A DNA stretch of 8,009 nt from CAZAYB01 sp964489215 (GCA_964489215.1 CAZAYB010000138.1:1-8009), one strand, 5' to 3'; counted from the first letter of the stretch, positions 1-6,719 are shown. Notes: generated from the letters alone by a model not told the origin. Made by a program: numbers and translations.

Positions 1-289
1 TGTAAACCATCTTAGTGGGCTTATTAAAACCTGAAGCGAAAAGAGAAGTATTTTTATAAGTATCTGTTTTATAGATTTCACCTGATGCACCGTCTGCCAG
101 CCCCCATGCAGAAGTGTAAATATTGCCCATTGAGTCTAATGTTATCTTACTTAACTGTGCATTTTGGAGTTGATATGATGCGTAGTTTTGAGCGGTGTAG
201 TTTGAGTCGAGCAGTTGGTAAGCTGAAGCGGCTTGGGTTATAGCAGCGGTTAGTACGACGGCTGCGGTGATTTTGCGCAAACATGACAT
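1..289 (-). CDS. Exported protein, N-terminal part (gene runs off the left edge)
   Basis: Ninety-six codons are visible, reading leftward without a stop and leaving the window. The start is the ATG at 289-287. A perfect AAGGAG Shine-Dalgarno lies 7 nt upstream, and a strong promoter lies further upstream. The protein opens with a classic Sec signal peptide: a short basic stretch with R5 and K6, then an Ala/Val/Thr-rich core, then Ala-Ser-Ala at residues 21-23 with probable cleavage before Y24. The mature part has a segment around residues 48-64 (ITLDSMGNIYTSAWG) that resembles a blade of NHL/SMP-30-type beta-propellers, where an Asp-x-x-Gly-Asn-Ile-Tyr pattern is common. I infer a secreted or cell-surface protein, possibly of the PEP-CTERM type frequent in planctomycetes, but the C-terminus that would show this is outside the window. 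A different frame is also open here (147-404), but it lacks the signal peptide and the ribosome site. Confidence 0.8.
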   Translation of the reverse strand, partial: MSCLRKITAAVVLTAAITQAASAYQLLDSNYTAQNYASYQLQNAQLSKITLDSMGNIYTSAWGLADGASGEIYKTDTYKNTSLFASGFNKPTKMVY

Positions 290-296
290 TTTCCTT

Positions 297-302
297 CTCC
301 TT
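297..302 (-). promoter_or_regulatory. Shine-Dalgarno of the left-edge exported protein
   Basis: The minus strand reads AAGGAG here, inside a longer purine run, 7 nt before the ATG at 289. This sets the start and the frame of the truncated gene against the competing out-of-phase ATG at 284-282. A second SD-like block, GGAGGAG at 357-363, lies near the predicted transcript start but has no ATG or GTG at a useful distance. Confidence 0.75.
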
Positions 303-376
303 CCAAATAGGTTTTCCTTGATTACAGGTGAAATATCCCGGTTTGAACAGGTATTTCTCCTCCACGATTAATTTAG

Positions 377-404
377 ATTTTATCACAGATTTAATGATTG
401 TCAA
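377..404 (-). promoter_or_regulatory. Sigma-70-type promoter with extended -10 for the exported protein
   Basis: On the minus strand, a perfect TTGACA (399-404) is followed after 16 bases by TAAAAT (377-382), which is one base from consensus. TGA immediately precedes the -10, giving an extended -10. The predicted transcript start is near 370, which leaves a leader of about 80 nt before the ATG at 289. The promoter lies about 25 nt beyond the stop codon of the GT4 gene on the same strand, so the exported protein can be expressed independently of the glycan cassette upstream. It is the best-matching promoter in the window. Confidence 0.7.
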
Positions 405-428
405 GGAAAAAACCTGAAAAAGGGTCCT

Positions 429-1562
429 TTATTCTGTGATTGATTTATAGTATTTGAGGTATTTTTGGGCGGTGTTTTGCCAGGTGAATTTTTTTGCCTT
501 TTGTATTGCAGCGGTGCTCATAAGCCTGAATTTTGCGGGGTCGTCAATGATTTTCATTACGGCGCCGGCGAGGTCGTGGGGTGTGGAGTTTTCTGTTATA
601 ATACCGTTTTCGTTTACGAGTTCGCGGGCGCCTTCGCAGTTAACCGTTACTATTGGTAAAGCAGAGGCAGCGGCTTCGAGCATTGCGTTGCTCATTCCTT
701 CATGCAGGCTTGACATTATGAAGATGTCATGGTCGTTGTATATGCGGTTCATGTCTTCGTATGGTATTCTGTCTGTGAATTTTATTTGTTCTGTCAGGTT
801 GAGTTTTTTTGTCAGGGCGAGCAGCTGGGGCTTGAGGTTGCCTTGTCCAGTGATTGTCAGAGAGATGTTTATGTTTTTTTGTCTGCAGATTGCGACGGCA
901 CGGATGATGAGGTCGAGCCTTTTTCTGTTTATCAGCCTTGAGACGGTTATCAGTCTGGGGGGGTTATGGGGCTGATTTTTTGGTGTTGCGATGAAATTAT
1001 CAAGGTATACTCCGTTTGGGATAACGTCTATGGTGAGTTTTGGGGTGAATTTTGCGGCCAGCTGCGCCAGGCCATTGCTGTTTGCGATTACTGCTGAGGC
1101 GTTATTCCATATTTTTTTGAACAGGGGTTTTAGTATGATGTAGTCGAGTGTGAGTCTTGGGTTGTAGCCTGGTACGTCACTGCCTCGAAGGCTGATGATG
1201 TAGGGCAGTTTTTTTACATTTTTGAAACAAAGATATGCGCTTGGGAAAGCGAAAAAGGCATGTGCAAGGTGGTAGTGGTTTTGGTTCAGTAATTTTTGAT
1301 AAAAATTCGAGGCCTTTATGAGCCATTCAAGTACTTCGTTTTTTTTCCAGTAATGGAGATTTTTTTTGTTTATTGGTATTTTGTAAATTGTGATATTTTG
1401 GGCTGGATTTTCGATATCGGGTTCAGATTTTAAGCCCGATGTCAGCAAATCCACTTTGACAAGCGGTGAGTTTGCAAATTCGTTGAGCAGGCATTTGTTT
1501 GCCTTACCTGCTCCTCCTCCGAGGGGCGGGTATTCATAGTTTACCATTAAGATATTTATCAC
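429..1562 (-). CDS. GT4-family (GT-B fold) glycosyltransferase
   Basis: This 377-residue protein is a complete retaining glycosyltransferase of the GT4 type, which transfers a sugar from a nucleotide sugar to a glycan or lipid acceptor at the inner face of the membrane. The N-terminal Rossmann domain starts with the glycine-rich loop YPPLGGGAG (residues 11-19). The linker carries IPNGVYLDNF (181-190). The donor-binding half has VSRL with R209 and K214, then the E-x7-E motif (E288 to E296) followed by a P303-x-V-x-x-x-x-x-G311 loop. Length and order match full-length family members. The start is a GTG (1562-1560), with AGGAA at 1571-1575 placed 8 nt upstream. It is the last gene of the four-gene cassette, 21 nt after the methyltransferase stop. 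The sugar and acceptor cannot be told from sequence. No convincing terminator follows it. Confidence 0.93.
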   Translation of the reverse strand: MINILMVNYEYPPLGGGAGKANKCLLNEFANSPLVKVDLLTSGLKSEPDIENPAQNITIYKIPINKKNLHYWKKNEVLEWLIKASNFYQKLLNQNHYHLAHAFFAFPSAYLCFKNVKKLPYIISLRGSDVPGYNPRLTLDYIILKPLFKKIWNNASAVIANSNGLAQLAAKFTPKLTIDVIPNGVYLDNFIATPKNQPHNPPRLITVSRLINRKRLDLIIRAVAICRQKNINISLTITGQGNLKPQLLALTKKLNLTEQIKFTDRIPYEDMNRIYNDHDIFIMSSLHEGMSNAMLEAAASALPIVTVNCEGARELVNENGIITENSTPHDLAGAVMKIIDDPAKFRLMSTAAIQKAKKFTWQNTAQKYLKYYKSITE

Positions 1563-1583
1563 TTTGAGCTTTCCTGAGGCTGT

Positions 1584-2297
1584 TTATTCATTAATTTTTT
1601 TTGAAGCAACGGCAAAAATATTTGTCTGCATCCAAATCGGTAATTTTTCGGTATTGATGTATTTTAATACAAACGCAAGAGGACGGATTTTTTTCAGAGT
1701 GAATTCGTTTATAGTGTTAATCTTAATGAAGCTGACGTTGAATCCGTTTTTGTTGAGGTTTTTTTTCAGCTTTGCGGGTGTCTGAAGTGAACAGTGTGAT
1801 TTTTTCCAGCTGAATGACCGTGCCTTTATTGTTTCGTAAACAGCGTTGCAGTATTTATTTGGTGTTTGTATGAGGTAACGGCCATTGGGCTTTAGGAGTC
1901 TGTGCACTTCTTTTAGATGAATGTCTATGTCCGGTAGATGTTCAATTACATCAAAGGTCATAACGATATCGAAAGAGGCATCTTGAAAGTCTGTTTTTTC
2001 AGCCGGCTGGACTTTGAATTCTATTTGGGGATGTTTTGTTTTGGCATACTCGATCGCTTTTGAAGAAATGTCGGTACCGATAACATCAGATCCCATTTGA
2101 CTTACGGCGCGGCAGAGGTTTCCAGTACCACAACCCATTTCAAGGACAGCGGTTCCTTTATGAAAGAGATTTGTATTGTAAATGAATTTCAGGTCGGCCT
2201 GGAAATTTCCGCGGTTTTCCTTTCCATGAGCGATTGAGTTTTGCCATGTTTTGTCGTATCTGTTTTTTTGTTTTTGGAGATAGTCATCCATAATCAT
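1584..2297 (-). CDS. Class I SAM-dependent methyltransferase (UbiG/Methyltransf_11-like)
   Basis: This 237-residue protein has the class I methyltransferase core. Motif I is VLEMGCGTGN (51-60), binding S-adenosylmethionine. The acidic residue at the end of strand 2 is D76 in IGTDIS. Further along are the FDVIEHL signature (115-121) and the LLKPNGRYLIQTPN segment (134-147). The C-terminal third is less conserved and probably shapes the acceptor site. Enzymes of this type beside sugar transferases often methylate a glycan hydroxyl or a carboxyl group, and I infer that role here. The ATG overlaps the TGA of the GT-C gene by 4 nt (ATGA) and there is no good ribosome site, so translation is probably coupled to the upstream gene. 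A second in-frame ATG two codons on is a possible alternative start. A ubiquinone-pathway role is unlikely in this context. Confidence 0.9.
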   Translation of the reverse strand: MIMDDYLQKQKNRYDKTWQNSIAHGKENRGNFQADLKFIYNTNLFHKGTAVLEMGCGTGNLCRAVSQMGSDVIGTDISSKAIEYAKTKHPQIEFKVQPAEKTDFQDASFDIVMTFDVIEHLPDIDIHLKEVHRLLKPNGRYLIQTPNKYCNAVYETIKARSFSWKKSHCSLQTPAKLKKNLNKNGFNVSFIKINTINEFTLKKIRPLAFVLKYINTEKLPIWMQTNIFAVASKKINE

Positions 2298-4219
2298 CCG
2301 GCGGGGAGCTTTTCAAAAATAACAAAAGGGCCAATGACATTTGCAACTCTATAATTATTCATTATGTAATCTCTGAGCGGTTTCATGGCTTTGAATCTCT
2401 GGTCTTCTTTTTGTCCTATTTTCCGGCTCAGGAATTGAGTCCATGTTTTTTCGTAAATTTCGATAACCTGTTTTTTGTTGGGCAGAAAACCTTTTTTTTG
2501 TGCCCCCATAAAACCTTCAGGCAGTAAAGGCCAAAGCTCCAGAGGTGGTCTGTCCCAGGGGAAATGTCTTTTATGTGTATCAACAATATATTTTGGCGGA
2601 TTATTTTTGAAGGCTTTTACGAGACCCTGAGCGATTTCGGCAAGTTCTGAGGGCGGCATTATGTGCATGTTCGCTTCAAAAGCTTCGGGGACGGGGCTAA
2701 GCCTTTTGGCTTTTACGTAAATACCCGGGTACCATCCCCATACATATATTCTGTCTTTGGGGCTTGTTCTTTTTTTTATGTATTTTCCGACAATTTCCCA
2801 GGCTCCGATCTGGCCTTTTAGGTGTGCGTTTGCCTGGTTTAATTTTTGAATGTAACCCCTTCTTTTTTGGGGCTGTCCGGTTTGCGGGTTTTTGTATTGT
2901 GTCTGTGAGTGAGGGCTTTGGCTTATGCCGAAGAATATGTGCCAGCTCATGGTTATCATTATGAAAACAGCAAAAGCGGCGAGTGCGGTTTTTTTGGGGA
3001 CGGGTGAGCTGGCTGGTCTGAACTTTTGGTCGAAGAGATAGGCAATGTATGAAGCGAGCATTGCGGCGGAGGCATTGAGGGGCAGGTAATATTGTTCGTA
3101 TGACCTTGGACTTACCCAGATGAGTATCATGTCTGTTAGCCACCAAATCGCGAGCATAAGTACGAGAGTTTCCTTTTTCCGGTAATTTATTTTTTTTCGC
3201 CAGTTGAGAACAAGTCTTGTTAGCCAGGCGAAAATTGAAAGCAGTGCCAGTGTTATCGGCAGGATGAGTATTTTGTAATAGCTAAGCACGATTGGTGTTT
3301 GTTTGGAGAATCCGAAAATGCTCCTGCTTCTGGCTACGTATCCTTTGGGTGCGGAGTCTTTTTTGCCGTTGCTGAGTATGTCTTTTTGGTTTTGGTTTTG
3401 TGTTTGATTTTTCTGCTGGGGGGCAGGTTTGGGTATTATTTTTTTAATGCGGTTAAAAACAAAGCTGTATGGCTTTGCAATTTTTACATTAGAAGCTTCA
3501 ATCCAAATATATATTGGTGCGATAAGTATTATTGCTCCTGCGAGGATGAGAAGAAGGTTTTTCAGTGCGGTTTTGAAATCGGTGTTTTTTATGAAAGGTG
3601 TTATTATTATGAATAAGCCAACTGCAAAGGGGGCGCTTACTGCAGTTTCCTTGAATAATGGTCCTCCAGCGAGAAAGAAGCCTGACAACAGAGCCAAATA
3701 CCATTTTTTGTATTTGTAAAATAGAAGAAAGAAGGCGATTGCGATGACCATAAAAGCTATCATGTACTGCTCTTTTACGTTTCCGAATTTTGCAATTACC
3801 GGAGCATTGAGGTATATGGAAGCTATTATTACAGAAAGCGCGGCGGCCAGGGATGAGAATACTTTTTTTATGGAAATGAACATTAGGACTATTGCGGTAA
3901 GCTGGAGTATGGTCTGGATGATTTTGGGGCCGATGTCTGAGTATCCGAATATTGCGACCCCGATGATATTCATGAAGAGGGTTCCTATTTTTGCGGAGGG
4001 TATTTCATCGACTCCGATTACGGCACCTGAGAGTATGTGCTTTGCGGAGTAGACATAAGCCCCGCTGTCGAATGCTCCGGGGGAGTTGAACTCTATGTAC
4101 TTACCGAGTATGAAAGGGACGGCGACGAGTATGAGGGTTATTATGTAAAGTAAATGTACTTTTCGTTTATTATTAGCAGACAGCTGGGGTTGATAGTTTT
4201 TTTTTGGCTTTGGAGACAT
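2294..4219 (-). CDS. Multi-pass GT-C membrane glycosyltransferase (GT39/ArnT-like)
   Basis: This 641-residue polytopic protein resembles the GT39 (PMT/ArnT) superfamily, which uses polyprenyl-phosphate sugars as donors on the outer face of the inner membrane. It has a basic cytoplasmic start, a first helix at about 22-38, then a first outer loop with GAFDSGAYVYSAKHIL, where D51 fits the position of the GT-C catalytic Asp. Hydrophobic segments follow at about 80-92, 102-118, 124-142, 151-168, 173-186, 194-210, 221-240, 310-338, 350-369, 382-396 and 411-430. SPRSYEQYYLPLN (370-382) is a typical family element. The soluble tail from about 460 contains DRIYVWGWYPG (489-499). Residues about 264-300 form a Q/N/K-rich low-complexity insert. 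The start lies 2 nt after the GT2 stop, with AAGGAAAA about 9 nt upstream. The pairing with GT2 supports a donor-then-transfer pathway. The acceptor is unknown and could be lipid, glycan or protein. Confidence 0.85.
   Translation of the reverse strand: MSPKPKKNYQPQLSANNKRKVHLLYIITLILVAVPFILGKYIEFNSPGAFDSGAYVYSAKHILSGAVIGVDEIPSAKIGTLFMNIIGVAIFGYSDIGPKIIQTILQLTAIVLMFISIKKVFSSLAAALSVIIASIYLNAPVIAKFGNVKEQYMIAFMVIAIAFFLLFYKYKKWYLALLSGFFLAGGPLFKETAVSAPFAVGLFIIITPFIKNTDFKTALKNLLLILAGAIILIAPIYIWIEASNVKIAKPYSFVFNRIKKIIPKPAPQQKNQTQNQNQKDILSNGKKDSAPKGYVARSRSIFGFSKQTPIVLSYYKILILPITLALLSIFAWLTRLVLNWRKKINYRKKETLVLMLAIWWLTDMILIWVSPRSYEQYYLPLNASAAMLASYIAYLFDQKFRPASSPVPKKTALAAFAVFIMITMSWHIFFGISQSPHSQTQYKNPQTGQPQKRRGYIQKLNQANAHLKGQIGAWEIVGKYIKKRTSPKDRIYVWGWYPGIYVKAKRLSPVPEAFEANMHIMPPSELAEIAQGLVKAFKNNPPKYIVDTHKRHFPWDRPPLELWPLLPEGFMGAQKKGFLPNKKQVIEIYEKTWTQFLSRKIGQKEDQRFKAMKPLRDYIMNNYRVANVIGPFVIFEKLPAG
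4197..4205 (-). repeat. A9 homopolymer at the start of the GT-C gene
   Basis: Nine consecutive A residues on the coding strand span the end of codon 5 through codon 8 of the membrane glycosyltransferase (Pro-Lys-Lys-Asn). It is the longest homopolymer I see in the window. Slippage by one base would truncate or abolish the protein almost at its first residue. Whether it is used as a phase-variation switch is inference. Several A8 tracts in the same cassette show that runs are also a by-product of AAA-rich lysine coding. Confidence 0.6.
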
Positions 4220-4221
4220 GT

Positions 4222-5193
4222 TTATAAGTTTTCCTTTTTGTGCTTAAGGATTTTGTCCACTACGTATATCGGCCTGTTCTGTGATTCGTGGTATGTTCTT
4301 ACGAGCAGTTCGGCGAGAAGTCCCATCAGCATGAATTGTATGAAGGCGGTGAAGAGCATTGCAGTCAGAATCAAAAGCGGGTTTCTGTTCATGCTTAGAT
4401 GAGCAGAGGAGAAGAATTTCTGGTATATAACAGCTATTCCAGCAATGAAAGAGCCGAAAGCTGAGAGCACTGCCAGTCCACCGAAGATGTAAATTGGCTT
4501 TGTGGAGTATGATGTAAGGAACTTCAAGGTTATAAGGTCGAGTATTACCTTGAATGTTCTTGCCAGTCCGTATTTAGTTTTTCCGGTGGTTCTGGGTCTG
4601 TGGTTTACCTGTATTTCTGTTATTGATTCACCGCTCCATCCAGCCAGGGCAGGTATGAACCTGTGCATTTCACCGTAGAGTTTTATCTGTCTTATAGAGT
4701 TTGCCTTGTATGCTTTTAATGTGCATCCGAAATCGTGAATTTTGAGTCCTGTTATTTTTGCAATGAGCCAGTTTGCAATTTTTGAGGGCATGTTTCTTGT
4801 TATAGGATTATCGTGCCTTTTTTTTCTCCATCCACTTACTATGTCGTATCCCTGGTTGAGTTTTTCGATCAATTCTGGTATATCAGCAGGGTCGTTTTGG
4901 CCATCGGCGTCTATGGGTATAATTATATCAGCGGAACTGTTTTCAAAGCCAGCACTTAGTGCGGCGGTTTGTCCGAAGTTCTTTCTGAACTTTATTACTG
5001 TTACCGCAGGGTCGTTTTTTTGTATTTCTTCGAGCACAGAATAGCTGTTATCGGTACTGCCATCGTCTATAAAGATTATTTCGAAAGTATACCGGCTAAG
5101 TGCCTGTTTAATTTCCTTATAAAGGGTCGGCAGGTACTGCTGTTCATTTAGCAGGGGCACCACGACAGAGATTTCAAGGTTTTGTTTGTCCAT
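4222..5193 (-). CDS. GT2 polyprenyl-phosphate glycosyltransferase (DPM1/GtrB/ArnC-like)
   Basis: This 323-residue enzyme should transfer a sugar from a nucleotide sugar to a polyprenyl (undecaprenyl) phosphate on the cytoplasmic face. The N-terminal GT-A domain has VVVPLLNE (10-17), DDGS (43-46), FRKNFGQTAALSAGF (69-83) and the metal-binding DADGQNDP (95-102). Further family elements are HDFGCTLKAY (153-162), E175-x-HRFIPALA, and G204-x-TKYG-x-x-R212. Two C-terminal transmembrane helices follow (about 232-257 and 272-298), as in GtrB and ArnC, and then a short basic tail. It is the first gene of the cassette. The ATG at 5193 is the only sensible start, since an in-frame TAA lies about 15 nt upstream, but its ribosome site is poor (GAGACGCC). 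The neighbouring GT-C enzyme is the expected user of its product. The sugar is not identifiable. Confidence 0.93.
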   Translation of the reverse strand: MDKQNLEISVVVPLLNEQQYLPTLYKEIKQALSRYTFEIIFIDDGSTDNSYSVLEEIQKNDPAVTVIKFRKNFGQTAALSAGFENSSADIIIPIDADGQNDPADIPELIEKLNQGYDIVSGWRKKRHDNPITRNMPSKIANWLIAKITGLKIHDFGCTLKAYKANSIRQIKLYGEMHRFIPALAGWSGESITEIQVNHRPRTTGKTKYGLARTFKVILDLITLKFLTSYSTKPIYIFGGLAVLSAFGSFIAGIAVIYQKFFSSAHLSMNRNPLLILTAMLFTAFIQFMLMGLLAELLVRTYHESQNRPIYVVDKILKHKKENL

Positions 5194-5242
5194 TAAGGCG
5201 TCTCGTATTTAAGATCAGGTATAATTAAATCGGAAAATATCG

Positions 5243-5262
5243 TTATTGTCTTAAGACAGTAA
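5243..5262. repeat. 20-bp near-perfect palindrome, candidate operator
   Basis: TTATTGTCTTAAGACAGTAA pairs at 9 of 10 positions around its centre (5252/5253), and the inner 12 bases TGTCTTAAGACA are a perfect palindrome. It lies in the 237-bp divergent region, about 10-30 bases downstream of the predicted start of the glycan cassette transcript. The lack of a spacer fits a dimeric repressor site better than a terminator, and no T-run follows on either strand. A leader hairpin with a UUAA loop is the alternative. Confidence 0.5.
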
Positions 5263-5279
5263 GTTAATAACCGTAAATA

Positions 5280-5308
5280 ATTGTAAGCATAAGGTGTTTT
5301 TGTGTAAA
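5280..5308 (-). promoter_or_regulatory. Probable sigma-70-type promoter of the glycan cassette
   Basis: On the minus strand, TTTACA (5303-5308) is followed after exactly 17 bases by TACAAT (5280-5285). Each hexamer is one base from consensus. The predicted start near 5273 gives a leader of about 80 nt to the GT2 ATG at 5193. The 20-bp palindrome falls inside this leader, immediately after the start. It is the best minus-strand match I found in the intergenic region. Transcription from it would cover the four genes down to 429. Confidence 0.55.
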
Positions 5309-5339
5309 GCTATAACCTTGAAGAGGGATAAAATCTTTC

Positions 5340-5368
5340 TTGCCAAACAAAATCGGAGCTGATAGAGT
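5340..5368 (+). promoter_or_regulatory. Possible promoter of the DUF1573 lipoprotein gene
   Basis: TTGCCA (5340-5345, five of six consensus bases) is followed after 17 bases by TAGAGT (5363-5368, four of six). This would start transcription near 5375 and give a leader of about 55 nt. The downstream gene has TAAGGA at 5415-5420, 10 nt before its ATG. The -10 is only moderate. A perfect TATAAT at 5220-5225 on the same strand lacks a -35 at the right distance. Confidence 0.4.
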
Positions 5369-5430
5369 ATATTTATTATTTGCGGCAAGCTTACAGAAAT
5401 ACAGAGGTATATTTTAAGGAATAACTGATT

Positions 5431-6561
5431 ATGAAAAAGAAACTTAGCAATTTTTTTGTTACATCCGGACTTATTTTCTGCATTTTTTTGGGATTTGGCT
5501 GTGAAAATACTAAAAGCGACAATTTGAATGCTCAAAAGCTCGAGGATAGTCATTCTGAGGTTCCCGAGCGTACCGCAGATACAGTTGGCTACGGAGGTAC
5601 AAAAAGGCCCCAAGGGCAGGAGGAGGCTGTTGAAAGCTCAAAAGAAATATCCAGCTCTCGAATCAATGTGGTAAATAAGGTTGCGGATTTTGGTGAGGTA
5701 GGTCCCAGCAGCCGACATCATAGCACGTTTAAGTTTACCAATACGGGCAGCAGTGAGCTTAAGATAACTCGAATTCAATCTACCTGCGGTTGTACGGTTC
5801 CTCAGCTGAAAAAGAAAAATTACGCACCGGGTGAAAGCGGTGAAATTGATGTTACTTTTACAGCACCGTCTCGTGAGGGTATGGTTACGAAGCATTTGTA
5901 TGTTCACAGCAATGACCCGGCACACAGCAAAGAGGAGCTTTTGATAAAGGCAGATGTTGTTCTTTCTGTAGAGTCGGAGCCTAAACGACTTCGCTTATCT
6001 CTTGTTGAGCCTTCAAAAGTAAAGCCTATTGTTATTGAGAGCAAAGACGGCAGGAAATTTTCGATTAAGAGCATAAGTGACCGATATTCAGTTATATCTG
6101 CTGATTTTGATTCATCCAAAGAATCCACGAAATTTGTTCTTGAACCGAAAATAAACAGAGAAAGGCTCAATCAGCATAACAGAGGCAGAGTTGAAATTAA
6201 TATCAGTCATCCTCAAACAAGTACAGTTTATGTAGATTATATTGCCCCTGAGATGTTTGAAGTGACCCGTCCGCGTATAATTATGCGAGATGCAGAGCCT
6301 GGTATGCAGGTTGAGCGTGATATCTGGATCAGGAGCAATTATGACCAGAAAGTTAATATAACCAGCTCGAGCAGCCAGAAGGGTCTTCTTGAGATAACCG
6401 ATCAACAGATGAGCTCTGCAGGGAGTATTAAGCTTATTGTAACTGCGACCGCTCCTGAAAGGAGTGACGAAAAGAGCAGGTATTTTACCGATACAATGAC
6501 GATTATGCTCGATAACGGTCAAAAGCTTAAAGTTTCCCTGAGCGGATGGTATAAGCGCTAG
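5431..6561 (+). CDS. DUF1573-domain probable lipoprotein
   Basis: This 376-residue envelope protein begins with a basic n-region and a hydrophobic core ending at C24. The FLGFGC sequence resembles a lipobox, but with Gly rather than Leu at -3, so lipidation is likely rather than certain. Residues about 25-75 are a polar, probably disordered linker. The DUF1573 domain spans about 79-175: it has FKFTNTGSSELKI (100-112), the hallmark STCGCT (117-122), PGESGEI (133-139), and HSNDP (159-163) with K154 upstream. This is an Ig-like beta-sandwich of the ASH/MSP family. Residues 180-376 look like two further beta-rich modules without a second Cys-Gly-Cys. The function of DUF1573 proteins is unknown. 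An envelope or surface scaffold role is inference. A TAA at 5422-5424 in frame fixes the ATG at 5431. It is transcribed away from the glycan cassette. Confidence 0.88.
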   Translation: MKKKLSNFFVTSGLIFCIFLGFGCENTKSDNLNAQKLEDSHSEVPERTADTVGYGGTKRPQGQEEAVESSKEISSSRINVVNKVADFGEVGPSSRHHSTFKFTNTGSSELKITRIQSTCGCTVPQLKKKNYAPGESGEIDVTFTAPSREGMVTKHLYVHSNDPAHSKEELLIKADVVLSVESEPKRLRLSLVEPSKVKPIVIESKDGRKFSIKSISDRYSVISADFDSSKESTKFVLEPKINRERLNQHNRGRVEINISHPQTSTVYVDYIAPEMFEVTRPRIIMRDAEPGMQVERDIWIRSNYDQKVNITSSSSQKGLLEITDQQMSSAGSIKLIVTATAPERSDEKSRYFTDTMTIMLDNGQKLKVSLSGWYKR

Positions 6562-6676
6562 TTTGATTTTCAGCGGAGTTACAGGGAACAATTGGTCAGT
6601 TTTGGTGTCTAAGATGGTATGGTAACTTTGAGTCAGTATTTATGGACAGGTTTGGTTTCAATAGCGTATTCAATTT

Positions 6677-6705
6677 ATGACGGGCAAACTGTCATGATTT
6701 ATCAT
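6677..6705. repeat. Two overlapping short inverted repeats upstream of the GspC/PilP-like gene
   Basis: ATGAC (6677-6681) pairs with GTCAT (6691-6695) across 9 bases. ATGATTTATCAT (6694-6705) has 5-bp arms around TT, and the two share the bases at 6694-6695. They sit 15-43 bases before the ATG at 6720 within a 158-bp gap that holds no convincing promoter or terminator. Alternative pairing could shape the leader or form operator half-sites, but arms this short arise often by chance. Confidence 0.25.
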
Positions 6706-6719
6706 TTTGGTAAGAGTTT

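Noticed and set aside
147..404. Open minus-strand frame of 85 codons over the left intergenic region
   Set aside because: It starts at a TTG that is the -35 hexamer, crosses the promoter and Shine-Dalgarno, and continues out of phase through the signal peptide of the real gene.
405..428. Possible terminator after the GT4 gene
   Set aside because: The transcript reads CCCTTTTTCAGGTTTTTT, where only 3-bp stems such as ACC/GGT form before the T-run. The T-run alone does not make a convincing intrinsic terminator.
454..975. Plus-strand open frame of 173 codons
   Set aside because: It is the antisense of the GT4 gene, whose motifs are intact. The frame has no family motif and no ribosome site.
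2697..3146. Minus-strand open frame of 149 codons inside the GT-C gene
   Set aside because: Same strand but shifted frame. The product is rich in Arg, His, Lys and Pro with no domain, while the main frame encodes membrane helices and family motifs.
5220..5225. Perfect TATAAT on the plus strand
   Set aside because: No -35-like hexamer lies 16-18 bases upstream, and the start of the downstream gene is about 200 bases away. It is likely a chance match in AT-rich DNA.
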